Counted from the first letter of the stretch, positions 15,023-23,512 are shown. The stretch is DNA of 31,285 bases from Roseomonas marmotae (GCF_017654485.1 NZ_CP061099.1:1-31285), one strand, 5' to 3'. Made by a program: numbers and translations. Notes: generated by a model not told the origin, from the sequence alone.

Positions 15023-16345
15023 GGGAGTGTCAGAAATTTCGTGTGCGGCGGAGCGGTTAAACACGCTCAGGCCATGGCGCGGGTGAAGCGTTCGCCGAAC
15101 AGGACGGCGAACTGAGCCTTGGCCATGGACCATTCCCGCGGCGGCATGGTCCACTCCTTCTCCGCCCGGTGCAAGACCAGATACAGAAGCTTCAGGGCAG
15201 CCTCATCCGTGGGGAAGTGCCCTCGGCCTCGGACCGCCCGGCGCAGCTTTGAGTTCAGCGCCTCGATGGCATTCGTGGTGTAGAGAAACCGCCGGATCTC
15301 GATGCTGAACGCGTAGAACGGCACCACCTCGGTCCAGGCACGGCGCCAGCTCTGGCCAATGGCGGGGTACTTCTGGCCCCAGAAGCCCGCTTCGAAAGCG
15401 GCCAGGGCCGCCTCGGCGGCTGTGGCGTCCACTGCCTGGTAGATGGCCTTCAGCGCCGCGGCCACCGCCTTGCGGTCCTTGTAGGCGACGAAGTCCAGGC
15501 TCTGCCGCAAGAGGTGGACAATGCAGGTCTGCACCACCGCTTCCGGGAACACCGCCACGATCGCTTCGGGAAAGCCCTTCAGCCCGTCCACCACGGCCAG
15601 CAGCAGGTCCTCGACACCCCGGCCGCGCAGCTCGTTCATCACCCGGAGCCAGAACTTCGCGCCCTCATTCTGCTCCAGCCACAGGCCCAGGATCTCCTTG
15701 CCGCCGTCGGCCCGGACGCCGAGCGCGATGTGCACGGCCTTGTTGCGTACCAGCCCTTCGTCCCGGATCTTCACCCGCAGCGCATCAAAGAACACCACTG
15801 GATAGACGGGCTCCAGCGGCCGGTTCTGCCAGGCGGCAATCTCATCAAGCACGGCATCCGTCACAGCGCTGATCAGGTCCGGCGAGACGTCGATGCCGTA
15901 GAGTTCGCGCAGGTGACCCACGATCTCCCGCGCGCTCATGCCACGGGCGTACATGGAGATGACTTTGTCATCGAAGCCGGGGAAGCGCCGCTGATACTTG
16001 GCGATCAGTTGTGGATCGAAGCTCGCCTGCCGGTCCCGCGGGATCTCCAGCGCCAGCTTGCCGCTGTCGGTCACCACCGACTTCTGACCATAGCCGTTGC
16101 GGCTGTTGCCCTCGCCACCCTCTCCGGCAAGGTGGTGGTCCATCTCGGCGTTCAACGCCCGCTCGGCGAACGCCTTTTTCAGCTCATCCAGCAGGCCGCC
16201 CTGCTCGAAGGCTGATCGGGCATCGGCACCGGCCAACAACTGGTCCAGGATCGCATCCGGAATCCGCGGCTCTTTCCGTCGGGCCATGGGAGGTCTCCTT
16301 TGTCCCCACTATGCCCCGCCGCACACGAAATTTCTGACACTCCCC
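15023..16345 (-). mobile_element. IS256-family element, intact
   Basis: The inverted ends share GAGTGTCAGAAATTTCGTGT at both termini (27 matching bases in all). The element is flanked by the 8-bp direct repeat AACGGCAC (15015-15022 and 16346-16353). Intact ends, duplication and open transposase mark a recent insertion. Confidence 0.92.
15067..16287 (-). CDS. IS256-family transposase
   Basis: A full-length 406-residue mutator-type transposase ([20 protein letters not shown]...). Family motifs are [11 protein letters not shown] near residue 61, [15 protein letters not shown] with the first Asp, [16 protein letters not shown] with the second Asp, the C/H segment [12 protein letters not shown] and [20 protein letters not shown] with the catalytic Glu. 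The start ATG 16287 follows AGGAGACCTCCC in the leader. No disruption is seen and it should be functional. Confidence 0.95.
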   Translation of the reverse strand: MARRKEPRIPDAILDQLLAGADARSAFEQGGLLDELKKAFAERALNAEMDHHLAGEGGEGNSRNGYGQKSVVTDSGKLALEIPRDRQASFDPQLIAKYQRRFPGFDDKVISMYARGMSAREIVGHLRELYGIDVSPDLISAVTDAVLDEIAAWQNRPLEPVYPVVFFDALRVKIRDEGLVRNKAVHIALGVRADGGKEILGLWLEQNEGAKFWLRVMNELRGRGVEDLLLAVVDGLKGFPEAIVAVFPEAVVQTCIVHLLRQSLDFVAYKDRKAVAAALKAIYQAVDATAAEAALAAFEAGFWGQKYPAIGQSWRRAWTEVVPFYAFSIEIRRFLYTTNAIEALNSKLRRAVRGRGHFPTDEAALKLLYLVLHRAEKEWTMPPREWSMAKAQFAVLFGERFTRAMA

Positions 16346-16719
16346 AACGGCACCGAGCTCACCAGCAACGCCATCCTGAAGTGGAGCCAGAACCGGCAGG
16401 TGGAGTGGCACTATATCGCGCCTGGAAAGCCGCAGCAGAACGCCTTCGTTGAAAGCTTCAACGGCCGCTTGCGCGACGAATGCCTGAACGAGACCCTGTT
16501 TACCTCGCTCGCTCACGCCCGGGCTGTGCTGGCCAGGTGGCAGACCGACTACAACCACCTCCGGCCGCATTCGGCCCACCAGGGCGCCACACCCGCCGAG
16601 ATCGGCAGCCGAGCCATCACGCCCCGGATGATAGAAGCCCTTGCCAACGCCGCTCCCGCGGCGGCAAACAATTACCAAGGACTCTAGCTCAGACCGGAGG
16701 AACTTCAGGGCTCAGGTCA

Positions 16720-16976
16720 GTCGCGATCAGGTGCGCCAGCAGAAGACGCGATGCTGCCCGGGGGCTCCAGACCGCCCGATTGAGCACCCGATGATAGTTC
16801 ACGAAGCGCCGCTCCTGCGCGAGGCCGCTGATCTGCAACAGGCTGGTCACCGTACGTTTGCCGGGCGCCAGGATAGCCCCGATCAGCAGCACCTCCGCGT
16901 GCTGCCAGCTGCGCTGGAAAAACAGCGGAACAAAGCTCAGGATCACCGCGGCGAAGCGGGATGGCAGGTGAAGCAT
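16720..16976 (-). pseudogene. N-terminal fragment of a DDE (IS701-like) transposase
   Basis: About 85 residues from ATG 16976: MLHLPSRFAAVILSFVPLFF, then SWQHAEVLLIGAILAPGKRT, ERRFVNYHRVLNRAVWSPRA and ASRLLLAHLIA. This is the well-known N terminus of the DDE_5/IS701-type transposases of alphaproteobacteria. It is cut by the IS3 end before any catalytic residue. Confidence 0.78.
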
Positions 16977-17066
16977 GGCGGCGTCTCTTGGCGGGGACAC
17001 GCCAGCCTAGCCAGTCACCCGCCTCGCCGCCTACGTCATCCCTCAGATGGCCAAAGTCGAGCTAAG
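16720..17066 (-). mobile_element. 5' fragment of an ISNCY/IS701-like element
   Basis: The fragment runs from the IS3 end to the sequence ATGGCCAAAGTCGAGCTAAG at about 17047-17066, which looks like the original terminus. It directly abuts the stop codon of the next gene (17069-17071). The rest of the element is missing. Confidence 0.6.
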
Positions 17067-17068
17067 TA

Positions 17069-18118
17069 TTATCCCTTGCCCGACGTTCCGGCCTCGAGGA
17101 TCGATACGATCGAAAACAGCGTAAAGCAGACGGCGCCTAATCCCGCGAGAACCCGCGCTGGAACAAAAAAACCGGGATCGGCAACCGTGGCTTCCGCAAG
17201 GAAGGTGGAGAAGAACAGGCAGGCGAGACAGGTCAGGATCGGTATCAGCGGAACCCGATTGGCCAGGGAGCATTCGCGCCGCCAGACCAACGCCAGCAGC
17301 CATACCTTCGAAGTGATGCTGTAGCAGACCATGCCGAGCCCGAGCAGAACGCAGCCGGGAGCAATCCGCTCAGGGCGATCTGATCCGAACAGTACGAAAA
17401 GGCCCCACCCGAAGGTCGCCGTTCCCATCAAAAGGACCCAAAGCGTCCAGACCCACCGCTCGGCTTCGCCGAACTGATTGCGAACTTGTCGCACCACTGT
17501 CGAAACCAGCGAAATGAGACTCGCACAGATCGCCGAAATCCCCATCAGGACATGACCGGCGACAAAATCGGGTGCGTCTGCCTCTCGCATCAGCAACATC
17601 GTCGCCCAGACGAAGCCGATTGCGGTCGCCGCCAGGGGAATGCAGATCAGCCCAACGCCGGCTACGGTGCTGTAAGCATCCCGGGGTGGGCCGTCTTCGT
17701 GGCGGCCATGAGCATTTTGGGGGATCAGCGTGAAGGCGCTTGAGGCGGTCGCGACGGTGCTGACACTGATCGCGATCAGTCCGACACCGAACACCACATG
17801 GCCGGCAACGAAGCTGGGCACGCTTCCCTGTTGAAGGACTAGCACCCCCCAGAGCATGGTTGCGAGGGCGACCGAGTAACCAATGACCGGCAGGATGATC
17901 ATCCAGGTCCGGCTGAAAGTGTGGGTGAGTTGCCGAATGATCATGGCAGCGGTTGTGAAGAGGGCGATGCAGATGGCAGCCAGTGAGATCAGCACGTGTC
18001 CGGCGACAAAATAATTTGGATCCGCGCCCCCTGTCCGAACGTAAAGCCCTAAGCTTAAGCACACGGCACCCATGGCAAGGGGGATGATCCGAAAGAGGAT
18101 GCTGATCCAGTAATTCAC
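17069..18118 (-). CDS. yhiM: YhiM/DUF2776 inner-membrane protein
   Basis: A 349-residue membrane protein with about ten hydrophobic segments. It carries four near-repeats of the phrase FVAGHV (DPNYFVAGHVLISLAAICIALFT, PSFVAGHVVFGVGLIAISVST, PDFVAGHVLMGISAICASLIS and a diverged fourth). SKVWLLALVWRRECSLANRVP and the C-terminal LAGLGAVCFTLFSIVSILEAG match E. coli YhiM as I remember it. YhiM is linked to acid and cell-envelope stress, but its biochemical function is not known. I choose GTG 18118 behind GGGAGG because the sequence then aligns with YhiM's N terminus; the open frame reaches 18157. An IS remnant abuts its stop codon. Confidence 0.88.
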   Translation of the reverse strand: MNYWISILFRIIPLAMGAVCLSLGLYVRTGGADPNYFVAGHVLISLAAICIALFTTAAMIIRQLTHTFSRTWMIILPVIGYSVALATMLWGVLVLQQGSVPSFVAGHVVFGVGLIAISVSTVATASSAFTLIPQNAHGRHEDGPPRDAYSTVAGVGLICIPLAATAIGFVWATMLLMREADAPDFVAGHVLMGISAICASLISLVSTVVRQVRNQFGEAERWVWTLWVLLMGTATFGWGLFVLFGSDRPERIAPGCVLLGLGMVCYSITSKVWLLALVWRRECSLANRVPLIPILTCLACLFFSTFLAEATVADPGFFVPARVLAGLGAVCFTLFSIVSILEAGTSGKG

Positions 18119-18298
18119 GAGAGCCTCCCAGACTTGGAGAAAGCGCAGTATGCTCAAGGCTTTCCATCAAGCCACGGCTTGCCGGATGGTTCCCCATCCA
18201 ATGATGTACTAGCTTTGATTCCTGAAATTAGTCTTGCTGTATGAACCCGGTCGCAGACTAAACTAGGAATGATGATGGGTGCACGCGGAGAATGTTTA

Positions 18299-19098
18299 GG
18301 ATCAGGGCTGATTGATCCAGAAGAAGATGGTGGCGGCGAGGCAGATGGCGGACATGAAGGCGTGGGCGCAGCGGTCATGGCGCATGGCGATGCGGCGCCA
18401 GCCCTTGAGCTTGCCGACATGTTCTCGATACGGTGCCGCTGGCGGTAGAGCTTCCAGTCATGTGGGATGCGCCGCTTGCGGCCACGGCGTGAGGGGATGC
18501 AGGGCTCGATATCGCGAGCGGCCAAAGCCTGACGGCAGCGGTCGCTGTCATAGCCCTTGTCGCCAGTCAGGATGCGGGCGGACGGCAGAGCGCCGAGCAT
18601 CAGCGCTGCTCCCTTGTGGTCACTCATCTGGCCTTCGGAGAGCAGCATGATGAGCGGGCGGCCTTGGCCATCCGTGACGGCGTGCAGCTTGGAGTTCAGG
18701 CCGCCTCAGGTAGCGCCCGATACAGCAGGAAACAGCCCCCTTTTCGAGCAGGCTGGCTGCTGTGCGGTGAGCCTTGAGGTGCATAGCATCGATCATCAGC
18801 CGGTCAGGCTGACCCTTGCGCCCTGCCAGCCCCGCGAAGATGTGGTTGTACAGGGTCTTGTGTGGGCCGCACTCGGCAGGCGCGTCGCGCCAGCGCAAGC
18901 CATTGCGGATGACGTGGATGATGCCGCTGACGACCCGCTGGTCATCGACCTGCGGCACACCATGCAAGAGCGGGAAGTAGCGCGAGATCCGCTCGATCTG
19001 TGTCTTTGTGAGCCAGAATAGATCAGCCATGGCACCACCTCCGTCATAGAATCGCAGCAGGATCAAAGCGCAAGGCGGCTATTAATAGGTCCTGATCC
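18299..19098 (-). mobile_element. Decayed IS5-family element
   Basis: The ends GGATCAGGGCTGATTGAT (18299-18316) and the inverted form of GGATCAGGACCTATTAAT (19081-19098) differ at a few positions. No target duplication is seen. At about 800 bp it is a little short for its type, in line with an internal deletion in the transposase. Confidence 0.75.
18302..19030 (-). pseudogene. IS5-family (IS427-like) transposase, deleted and frameshifted
   Basis: The start MADLFWLTKTQIERISRYFP and NGLRWRDAPAECGPHKTLYN are the DUF4096 half. A deletion then joins KTLYNHIFAGLAG without the usual ~15 residues between them. A further shift precedes MLLSEGQMSDHKGAALMLGA and LTGDKGYDSDRCRQALAARD. A single-base loss after HRIENM breaks the last block, which would otherwise read FGKLKGWRRIAMRYDRC. 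It has at least three lesions and is certainly inactive. Confidence 0.82.
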
Positions 19099-19285
19099 TG
19101 GAACGACCTCCTGTGTCCCTCCCCACCGAGGCGCCGCGGAGCGCGTGTGGGCGCGCGCCGCGATAGCGCCAGATCCGCACCTCGATCACGGGCATTCCCG
19201 CCTGTGGCGGGAAGCGCTCGACCGGCTGCGCTGGCCGTTGGAGCAGCGCGGCATCGTCGCGCACCAGCTGGAGGCGGTGGCCTGA
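19099..19285 (+). pseudogene. 3' fragment of an unknown gene, start removed by IS
   Basis: The frame is open from the IS end and finishes ...HSRLWREALDRLRWPLEQ, RGIVAHQLEAVA, with high-GC codon use typical of real coding here. It overlaps the next ATG by one base (TGATG), like the later genes in this operon. The family is unknown. Confidence 0.5.
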
Positions 19286-19470
19286 TGTTCGACTGCACCT
19301 GCCCCGCCAGCCGGGGCCTGCAAGGCCGCATCTGTGCGGTCAACCACCCCGACTGCGAAGCCCTGAAAGGGCTGTCGCCGGAGGCGCTGGGGCTCGTCTT
19401 TACGCCGACTCTCCCGCTGCCGCCGGAGCCACCCGTTGTGACAACGGCGGCCACGCCTGTGTGCGGATGA
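19285..19470 (+). CDS. Small cysteine-containing protein of unknown function
   Basis: A 61-residue protein (MFDCTCPASRGLQGRICAVN...). It has cysteines at 4, 6, 17 and 24 and a final one near the C terminus, possibly a small zinc site, then a proline-rich tail (PTLPLPPEPPVV). The start overlaps the stop of the preceding frame by one base. I do not recognise it. Phage-like and plasmid operons often carry such short genes. Confidence 0.5.
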   Translation: MFDCTCPASRGLQGRICAVNHPDCEALKGLSPEALGLVFTPTLPLPPEPPVVTTAATPVCG

Positions 19471-19559
19471 GCGGCCAGGCTGCTCCTGGTGGCCTGCACA
19501 TTTCGTCAAACGAGCGTTTCGTAGTGTTCACCCCCTCCGACCCATGATCGGGAGCCAGA

Positions 19560-20276
19560 ATGGCCCGCAAAACCCCGCTGAAGCGGCTGGGGGGCGGCGA
19601 CGGCGTTCCGGGGTTCATCGCCTATTACCGCGTCTCGACCGACAAGCAGGGCGCCAGCGGCCTCGGACTAGAGGCCCAGCAGGAGGCGGTTGAGCGCCAT
19701 GTGCGCGCCGCCGGCGGCCGCATCCTGGACGTGTTCCGGGAGGTGGAGAGCGGCAAGAAGAATGACCGCCCCGAGATCGCAGCGGCCATCGCTGCCTGCT
19801 GGTCGCGCCGCGCCACGCTGGTGATCGCCAAGCTGGACCGGCTGGCCCGCAACGTCGCCTTCGTCTCCAACCTGATGGAGGCCGGCATCGAGTTCGTCGC
19901 CTGCGACAACCCGCATGCCAGCCGCCTGACCATCCACATCCTGGCGGCCGTGGCCGAGCATGAGCGCGAGATGATCTCGGCGCGCACCAAGGCGGCCTTG
20001 CAGGCGGCCAAGGCGCGCGGCGTGCGCCTCGGCAACCCGCATCTCCGTGCCGGCGACGGCGGCGCCATCAGCCACGCCACCCAGATCCGCATCGCCAAGG
20101 CCGCGCAGCACGCCCGCGATGTGCTGCCCGCCATCCTGGCGGCGCAGAAGGCCGGCTGCGCCAACCACTCGCAGATTGCCGAGGCGCTGACCGCGCGCGG
20201 CATCCGCACCCCTGCCGGCGGTGACATCTGGCACCCCGTGCAGGTGGCCCGCATCCTGAAGAGGACCTCCGCCTGA
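19560..20276 (+). CDS. Serine recombinase (resolvase/invertase family)
   Basis: A 238-residue site-specific recombinase. The catalytic serine is S26 in AYYRVSTDKQ, followed by the usual helix and the LVIAKLDRLARNVAFVSNLM and HILAAVAEHEREMISARTKAAL segments of the resolvase core. The C-terminal region (NHSQIAEALTARGIRTPAG then WHPVQVARILKR) is the helix-turn-helix/recombinase DNA-binding part. ATG 19560 is about 90 bp after the previous stop. Its own stop overlaps the next ATG by one base. It may act on a nearby crossover site or be part of a mobile cassette; no res-type repeat was recognised. Confidence 0.92.
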   Translation: MARKTPLKRLGGGDGVPGFIAYYRVSTDKQGASGLGLEAQQEAVERHVRAAGGRILDVFREVESGKKNDRPEIAAAIAACWSRRATLVIAKLDRLARNVAFVSNLMEAGIEFVACDNPHASRLTIHILAAVAEHEREMISARTKAALQAAKARGVRLGNPHLRAGDGGAISHATQIRIAKAAQHARDVLPAILAAQKAGCANHSQIAEALTARGIRTPAGGDIWHPVQVARILKRTSA

Positions 20277-20638
20277 TGGCCACCCCCGCCAAGCCCCGCG
20301 CCAAGAAGGCCGCCCCGCCTCCCGAGGCCACTCCGGCCCCGGCCGGCACCAACCACCCGGTCATCACCGACCCGGCGCTGGTCAAGCTGGCGGCCGAATA
20401 CGCCAAGGCCGCGCCGGAGAAGAACCGGCTGGAGAAGCGGCTGAAGGAGCTGAAGCCGGTGCTACTGCAGGCGATGGGCGATGCGCCCCTGGCCTACGCC
20501 GGCAAGCTGGTCCTGACCCGCACCGAGGTACTCGGCACCCCCGACACGGTGGGCGAGAAGATCACCCGCTCGATGGTCGGCCAGCACATGCCCGGCAAGA
20601 AGGGCCGCCCGGCCTATGTCACGCTGGAAGTGCGCTGA
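20276..20638 (+). CDS. Unknown protein in the recombinase operon
   Basis: A 120-residue protein with an Ala/Pro/Lys-rich first 30 residues (KPRAKKAAPPPEATPAPAG). A charged helix (LAAEYAKAAPEKNRLEKRLKEL) and a short beta-type C-terminal domain (AYAGKLVLTRTEVLGTP...RPAYVTLEVR) follow. The arrangement resembles small phage proteins with a host-nuclease or single-strand-binding role, but I cannot name the family. Both ends overlap their neighbours by one base, so it is co-translated. Confidence 0.6.
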   Translation: MATPAKPRAKKAAPPPEATPAPAGTNHPVITDPALVKLAAEYAKAAPEKNRLEKRLKELKPVLLQAMGDAPLAYAGKLVLTRTEVLGTPDTVGEKITRSMVGQHMPGKKGRPAYVTLEVR

Positions 20639-20964
20639 TGGATCAGCAGCGCACGCCGCGGCTGCCTGCCCTGCTGGCGGGCCGCAGCCTGGCGGTCGCG
20701 CAGCGGATCGCCACCCTCGACTTCGGCTGGCGCCGCATTGCCCTGGACCACTACCTGACGCCCGAGGGCGAGGAGGTGCGGGCGGTCGCGGATCGGTCGA
20801 GCTTCCACATCGGCCTGCCGCTCGGCACCCGCATCTACCTGCTCGACAGCTGGCAGCTGCGCGACGACTGGCGCCGCATCGACGGGCTGCTGCAGATCGG
20901 CAACCTGGTGCGGGCGCCGCTGCCGCTGGTGCGGATGCCGCGGCTGTCGGCCGCGGCGCGCTGA
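20638..20964 (+). CDS. Unknown protein in the recombinase operon
   Basis: A 108-residue protein (MDQQRTPRLPALLAGRSLAV...). It has an aromatic/hydrophobic core (DFGWRRIALDHYLTPEGEEV, SFHIGLPLGTRIYLLDSWQL) and a basic C terminus. There is no membrane segment or known motif. One-base overlaps with both neighbours (TGATG) show that it belongs to the operon. Confidence 0.6.
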   Translation: MDQQRTPRLPALLAGRSLAVAQRIATLDFGWRRIALDHYLTPEGEEVRAVADRSSFHIGLPLGTRIYLLDSWQLRDDWRRIDGLLQIGNLVRAPLPLVRMPRLSAAAR

Positions 20965-21323
20965 TGGGCAACCCGGCCCGCCGGCGCGCCCCGCTGAAGA
21001 TGGCGACGCAGCTGCTGCCGGCGGCCGACCTGCGCACCGCCCGGCCGCCGCCGAAGCAGGCCAGCGACCACTACGGCACGCCCGAGCATCGCGCCTGGGC
21101 TGCGGCGGTGCTGCGCCGGGCGGGCTCGCGCTGCCAGGGGCCGGGCTGCGACCGCACCGGCACCCGCCTCTATGCGGACCACATCGTCGAGCTGCAGGAC
21201 GGCGGCGCCCCCCTCGCCCTGGCCAATGGGCAGGCCCTTTGCGGCGCCTGCCACTCGGCCAAGACGGCGCGCGTCAGGGCCGAGCGGCAGCGCACCCCGC
21301 CACCACCCCAGCGGCGCCCCTGA
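20964..21323 (+). CDS. HNH endonuclease
   Basis: A 119-residue nuclease of the phage/plasmid HNH type. The core has C-x(4)-C in RCQGPGCDRTGTRLYADHIV, the motif DHI with its catalytic histidine, ANGQALCGACHSAKTA with the N and second H, and paired zinc cysteines (CGAC). Such small HNH proteins cut or nick DNA and often lie next to phage packaging genes; no terminase is visible here. The preceding stop overlaps its ATG. A strongly G/C-rich tract follows (21360-21440), after which the operon ends. Confidence 0.88.
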   Translation: MGNPARRRAPLKMATQLLPAADLRTARPPPKQASDHYGTPEHRAWAAAVLRRAGSRCQGPGCDRTGTRLYADHIVELQDGGAPLALANGQALCGACHSAKTARVRAERQRTPPPPQRRP

Positions 21324-21758
21324 CCGGCCCACAGCCCCGCCTCTGGCCGGCCGTGGCCGGCTCTGGCCCCTCCATCCCCACCCCCCCGGCCCCACCCCCC
21401 CTGGGGGGGTCGGATCCCTGGGGGTCGGGAAGGGGGGGGACCGCTATGGGGCGCACGCACAGAATTTTTCCCGCCTATAAAAGGAAGCCGCGCTGGCTCG
21501 GCCGCTGACCGGCCTTCGAACGCCGCCTGCCAGGCGACCGCCTCGAAGGGTATGTGGTGGAGGGTGGCGCGGCGGCCGACACGCGCCCGGCTCAGCTGGA
21601 TCATCGCCGCGGCGGCGTCAAAGCCCACCACCGTTCAGCAGGGAGCCGGCCGATCCGCCAGAGCCGACATCATGCCGCGCTGCCGCTTTGGTGTGGAGAG
21701 CCGAGCAGGTTGTTTTGAGGCACAGTGCGCCAAGATCGGACGCCGCAGCCGATTGGCT
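21324..21758. other. 435-bp region with a methyltransferase remnant
   Basis: It starts with a C-rich then G-rich tract (about 21360-21440; CCCCCC and GGGGGG runs) that may form unusual secondary structure. An 18-codon frame at 21446 (MGRTHRIFPAYKRKPRWLGR) is too short to call. The rest holds the fragment at 21500-21631 and no complete gene. Confidence 0.5.
21500..21631 (-). pseudogene. Fragment of a SAM-dependent methyltransferase
   Basis: The minus strand reads VVGFDAAAAMIQLSRARVG, then HHIPFEAVAWQAAFEG. This is the strand-2/strand-3 part of a class I methyltransferase (G-x-D-x-S-x-x-M-x-x-x-A-R pattern) of the 'F-DW-x-x-x-F-D' type. A stop lies just upstream and the sequence diverges after EG, so both ends of the gene are missing. 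The identification is from pattern memory only. Confidence 0.5.
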
Positions 21759-22679
21759 TCAGCCGCGGACCGAGTAGCGCTCGAGGGCGGTGATCCGCTG
21801 CATCACCGGCTCCCACTCCCGGCCATAGATCTCCTGGCAGAGAAAAGCGCATTCCGCCGCGCGCTCGGCCTCCGCCACCTCGATGAACCAGGCGCGCGGC
21901 TGCGCCGCCCCCTTCTCCTCCGCGTTCCAGCGGTAGCCGCGGGCCTTCAGGCGGTCCTTGTGGTGGAAGGGCGCATCCGTGGCCCAGATCCGCCAGCGCG
22001 GCTGCCGTGCCCCTTCCAGCAGCCGCGCCAGCCCGGTGACGCCGGAGGCAGGCAGGGGACGGGCCAAGATCTCCAGCGTGGCCTCGCAGTCATGCCGCGC
22101 CCGGTGCCCCTCAAAGAACAGCCTGTGCCGCATGGCGAGGTAACCCAGCTTGCTGCCCTCGAACCCCTCAGCGGCCCAGTCGATCCCCCGCTGCGAGCAG
22201 GCCCAGGGCTTCTCCACGAAGGCCGGGCAGAAGGCCTCGGCAAAGCGCCGGTCAAAGCCGGCATTATGGGCGATGATCAGCGCCGCGGGCGCAATGAAGG
22301 CAGCCACCTCCGCCGGGTCGATCTGCTGCCCCGCCACCTGCTCATCCGTCAGCCCCGTCAGGGCCGTGACCGCCGGCGGGATGGGGCGGGTGGGCTGGCG
22401 CAGCCGGCTGAAGGGCTCGCCCACCGCATAGACGGTGCCATCCAGCCCATAGGTGAAGGGCAGCATCGCCATCTCGATGATCTCGTCCTGCGCGGCATCG
22501 AGCCCGGTGGTCTCCAGATCCAGCAGCAGGCCGAGCCGGGTGGGGGTGCCTGGGGGCGGTGTCAGCGCCGGCCGGGGCGCGATCCGCCGCAGCACACGAT
22601 AGTGGCCGCTGGCCGCCAGTTGCGCCGCCATCGCCTCCAACTGGGTAAGGTCGAGCGGATCTGCGGCACGGGTTAGCAT
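21759..22679 (-). CDS. DnaQ-like DEDDh 3'-5' exonuclease
   Basis: A 306-residue protein. The exonuclease motifs are ordered as expected: ExoI LLDLETTGLD (D54, E56), ExoII IIAHNAGFD (D143) and ExoIIIepsilon HRARHD (H192, D197). TALTGLTDEQVAGQQID is also typical of Pol III epsilon-type domains. The ~100-residue C-terminal extension (RWRIWATDAPFHHKDRLKAR, GYRWNAEEKGAAQPRAWFIE) contains the 'LKARGYRW' phrase found in stand-alone exonucleases of this group. It would trim 3' ends during repair. The gene is on the opposite strand to the recombinase operon and about 60 bp after the thermonuclease gene. Confidence 0.9.
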   Translation of the reverse strand: MLTRAADPLDLTQLEAMAAQLAASGHYRVLRRIAPRPALTPPPGTPTRLGLLLDLETTGLDAAQDEIIEMAMLPFTYGLDGTVYAVGEPFSRLRQPTRPIPPAVTALTGLTDEQVAGQQIDPAEVAAFIAPAALIIAHNAGFDRRFAEAFCPAFVEKPWACSQRGIDWAAEGFEGSKLGYLAMRHRLFFEGHRARHDCEATLEILARPLPASGVTGLARLLEGARQPRWRIWATDAPFHHKDRLKARGYRWNAEEKGAAQPRAWFIEVAEAERAAECAFLCQEIYGREWEPVMQRITALERYSVRG

Positions 22680-22738
22680 GCCGCTTCCATGGCGCCCGGG
22701 GTGTTACGGCGCCAGAAGACCAAAACAGGAACGCGAGC

Positions 22739-23416
22739 TTAGCGGCAGAGCCGCTCGCAGGGCACCCCGTCGCCATCGCCGTCCAGTCGCCGCAGCCCGC
22801 ACTGCTGCAGATAGAAGCGCGCCTCAGCACAGTCACGCATCTCGCTGCAATAGCGCTTGGCGCCACAGCTGAGGCCGGCGCTGCTCTGGGCGGGGGCCGA
22901 GCCCCCTCCCCGGTTGTTGGTCGGTGCCGCGGTGCGCGTGCTGCCCTGCCGGCGCCAGTCCCAAGGCGGCACCTGCTCCTGCAGCGGCAGGCTCCAGAGG
23001 CCGCGCCTGGCCTGTCGGGCCTCCGCCTCCAGCCGTGGCAGGGCGGGGTCGCGGTTGTACTGGCGATACACCCAGGCCGCGCCGCGGCGCACCAGCTCGG
23101 CATTGACGTCCACCGGCCCCGCCCAGACCCGGCCGACCTTGCGGCCATAGCGATCGGTGTCCTCCACCACCACGCGCACCTCTTTGCGGAAGGCGAGCGC
23201 CGAGAGCTCCTGCTGGGCGCGGGTGCCATAGGGCTGGCGGCTTTCGGGGGCGTCGATGCCGTAGAGGCGCACCTTCACCTGCTGTCGCTCCGGCGTCAGC
23301 AGGGTCAGGGTGTCGCCATCCGCGATGCCGACAACGCGGCCCAGCAACTCGGCGGCGAGCGCGGGCTGGGAGAGCAGCAGGCTGGCGACCAGCAGCAGAC
23401 GGGAGAGGCAGGACAT
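22739..23416 (-). CDS. Secreted thermonuclease (SNase) with Excalibur domain
   Basis: A 225-residue protein. Residues 1-22 are a signal peptide (LLLVASLLLSQPALAA), so it acts in the periplasm or outside. The SNase domain shows GDTLTLL (calcium Asp D35), VRLYGIDAPES (R50, D55, E58) and DRYGRKVG (R92), matching the catalytic residues R35/E43/R87 of staphylococcal nuclease. Residues about 184-225 form an Excalibur calcium-binding domain (C-x..-C repeats ending DGDGDGVPCERLC). I choose ATG 23416 because it gives the signal peptide; the frame runs open to 23512. It degrades DNA and RNA with Ca2+. Confidence 0.9.
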   Translation of the reverse strand: MSCLSRLLLVASLLLSQPALAAELLGRVVGIADGDTLTLLTPERQQVKVRLYGIDAPESRQPYGTRAQQELSALAFRKEVRVVVEDTDRYGRKVGRVWAGPVDVNAELVRRGAAWVYRQYNRDPALPRLEAEARQARRGLWSLPLQEQVPPWDWRRQGSTRTAAPTNNRGGGSAPAQSSAGLSCGAKRYCSEMRDCAEARFYLQQCGLRRLDGDGDGVPCERLCR

Positions 23417-23512
23417 CGGCGCTGCATAGCGCCGGTGTGGCGGCTTGTATGGAACCTCGCGAAGCCGTGAAATTGTGGTTGATGCGGCGTTCGAGCCGGC
23501 GAAATATGGCAC

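Larger units (their letters stand above)
14499..16687 (+). pseudogene. IS3 orfB split by an IS256 element
   Basis: The 5' part (14499-15022) carries HGISQRRACLLLGADRTSIR, WSLDFVSDALADGRRFRILA and VCVSDNGT. The 3' part (from 16346) resumes with [13 protein letters not shown], then [20 protein letters not shown] with the catalytic glutamate, and ends at 16687. Excision with loss of one copy of AACGGCAC would restore an rve-type DDE integrase. As it stands the protein is truncated after DNGT. Confidence 0.88.
14147..16719 (+). mobile_element. IS3-family element interrupted by an IS256 element
   Basis: The ends are TGACCTGAGCCC at 14147-14158 and the inverted GGGCTCAGGTCA at 16708-16719. Removing the 1323-bp IS256 and one 8-bp duplication leaves about 1242 bp, a normal IS3 length. 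The outer flanks show no matching duplication, and the right flank is a fragment of another IS, so its surroundings were rearranged after insertion. Confidence 0.85.

Noticed and set aside
17370..18197. A 275-codon minus-strand frame
   Set aside because: His/Arg/Cys-rich alternate frame of the yhiM gene on the same strand.
19625..20356. A 243-codon minus-strand frame
   Set aside because: Antisense shadow of the serine recombinase gene.
21552..22676. A 374-codon plus-strand open frame
   Set aside because: It is the antisense shadow of the DnaQ-like exonuclease, whose catalytic motifs are all on the minus strand.
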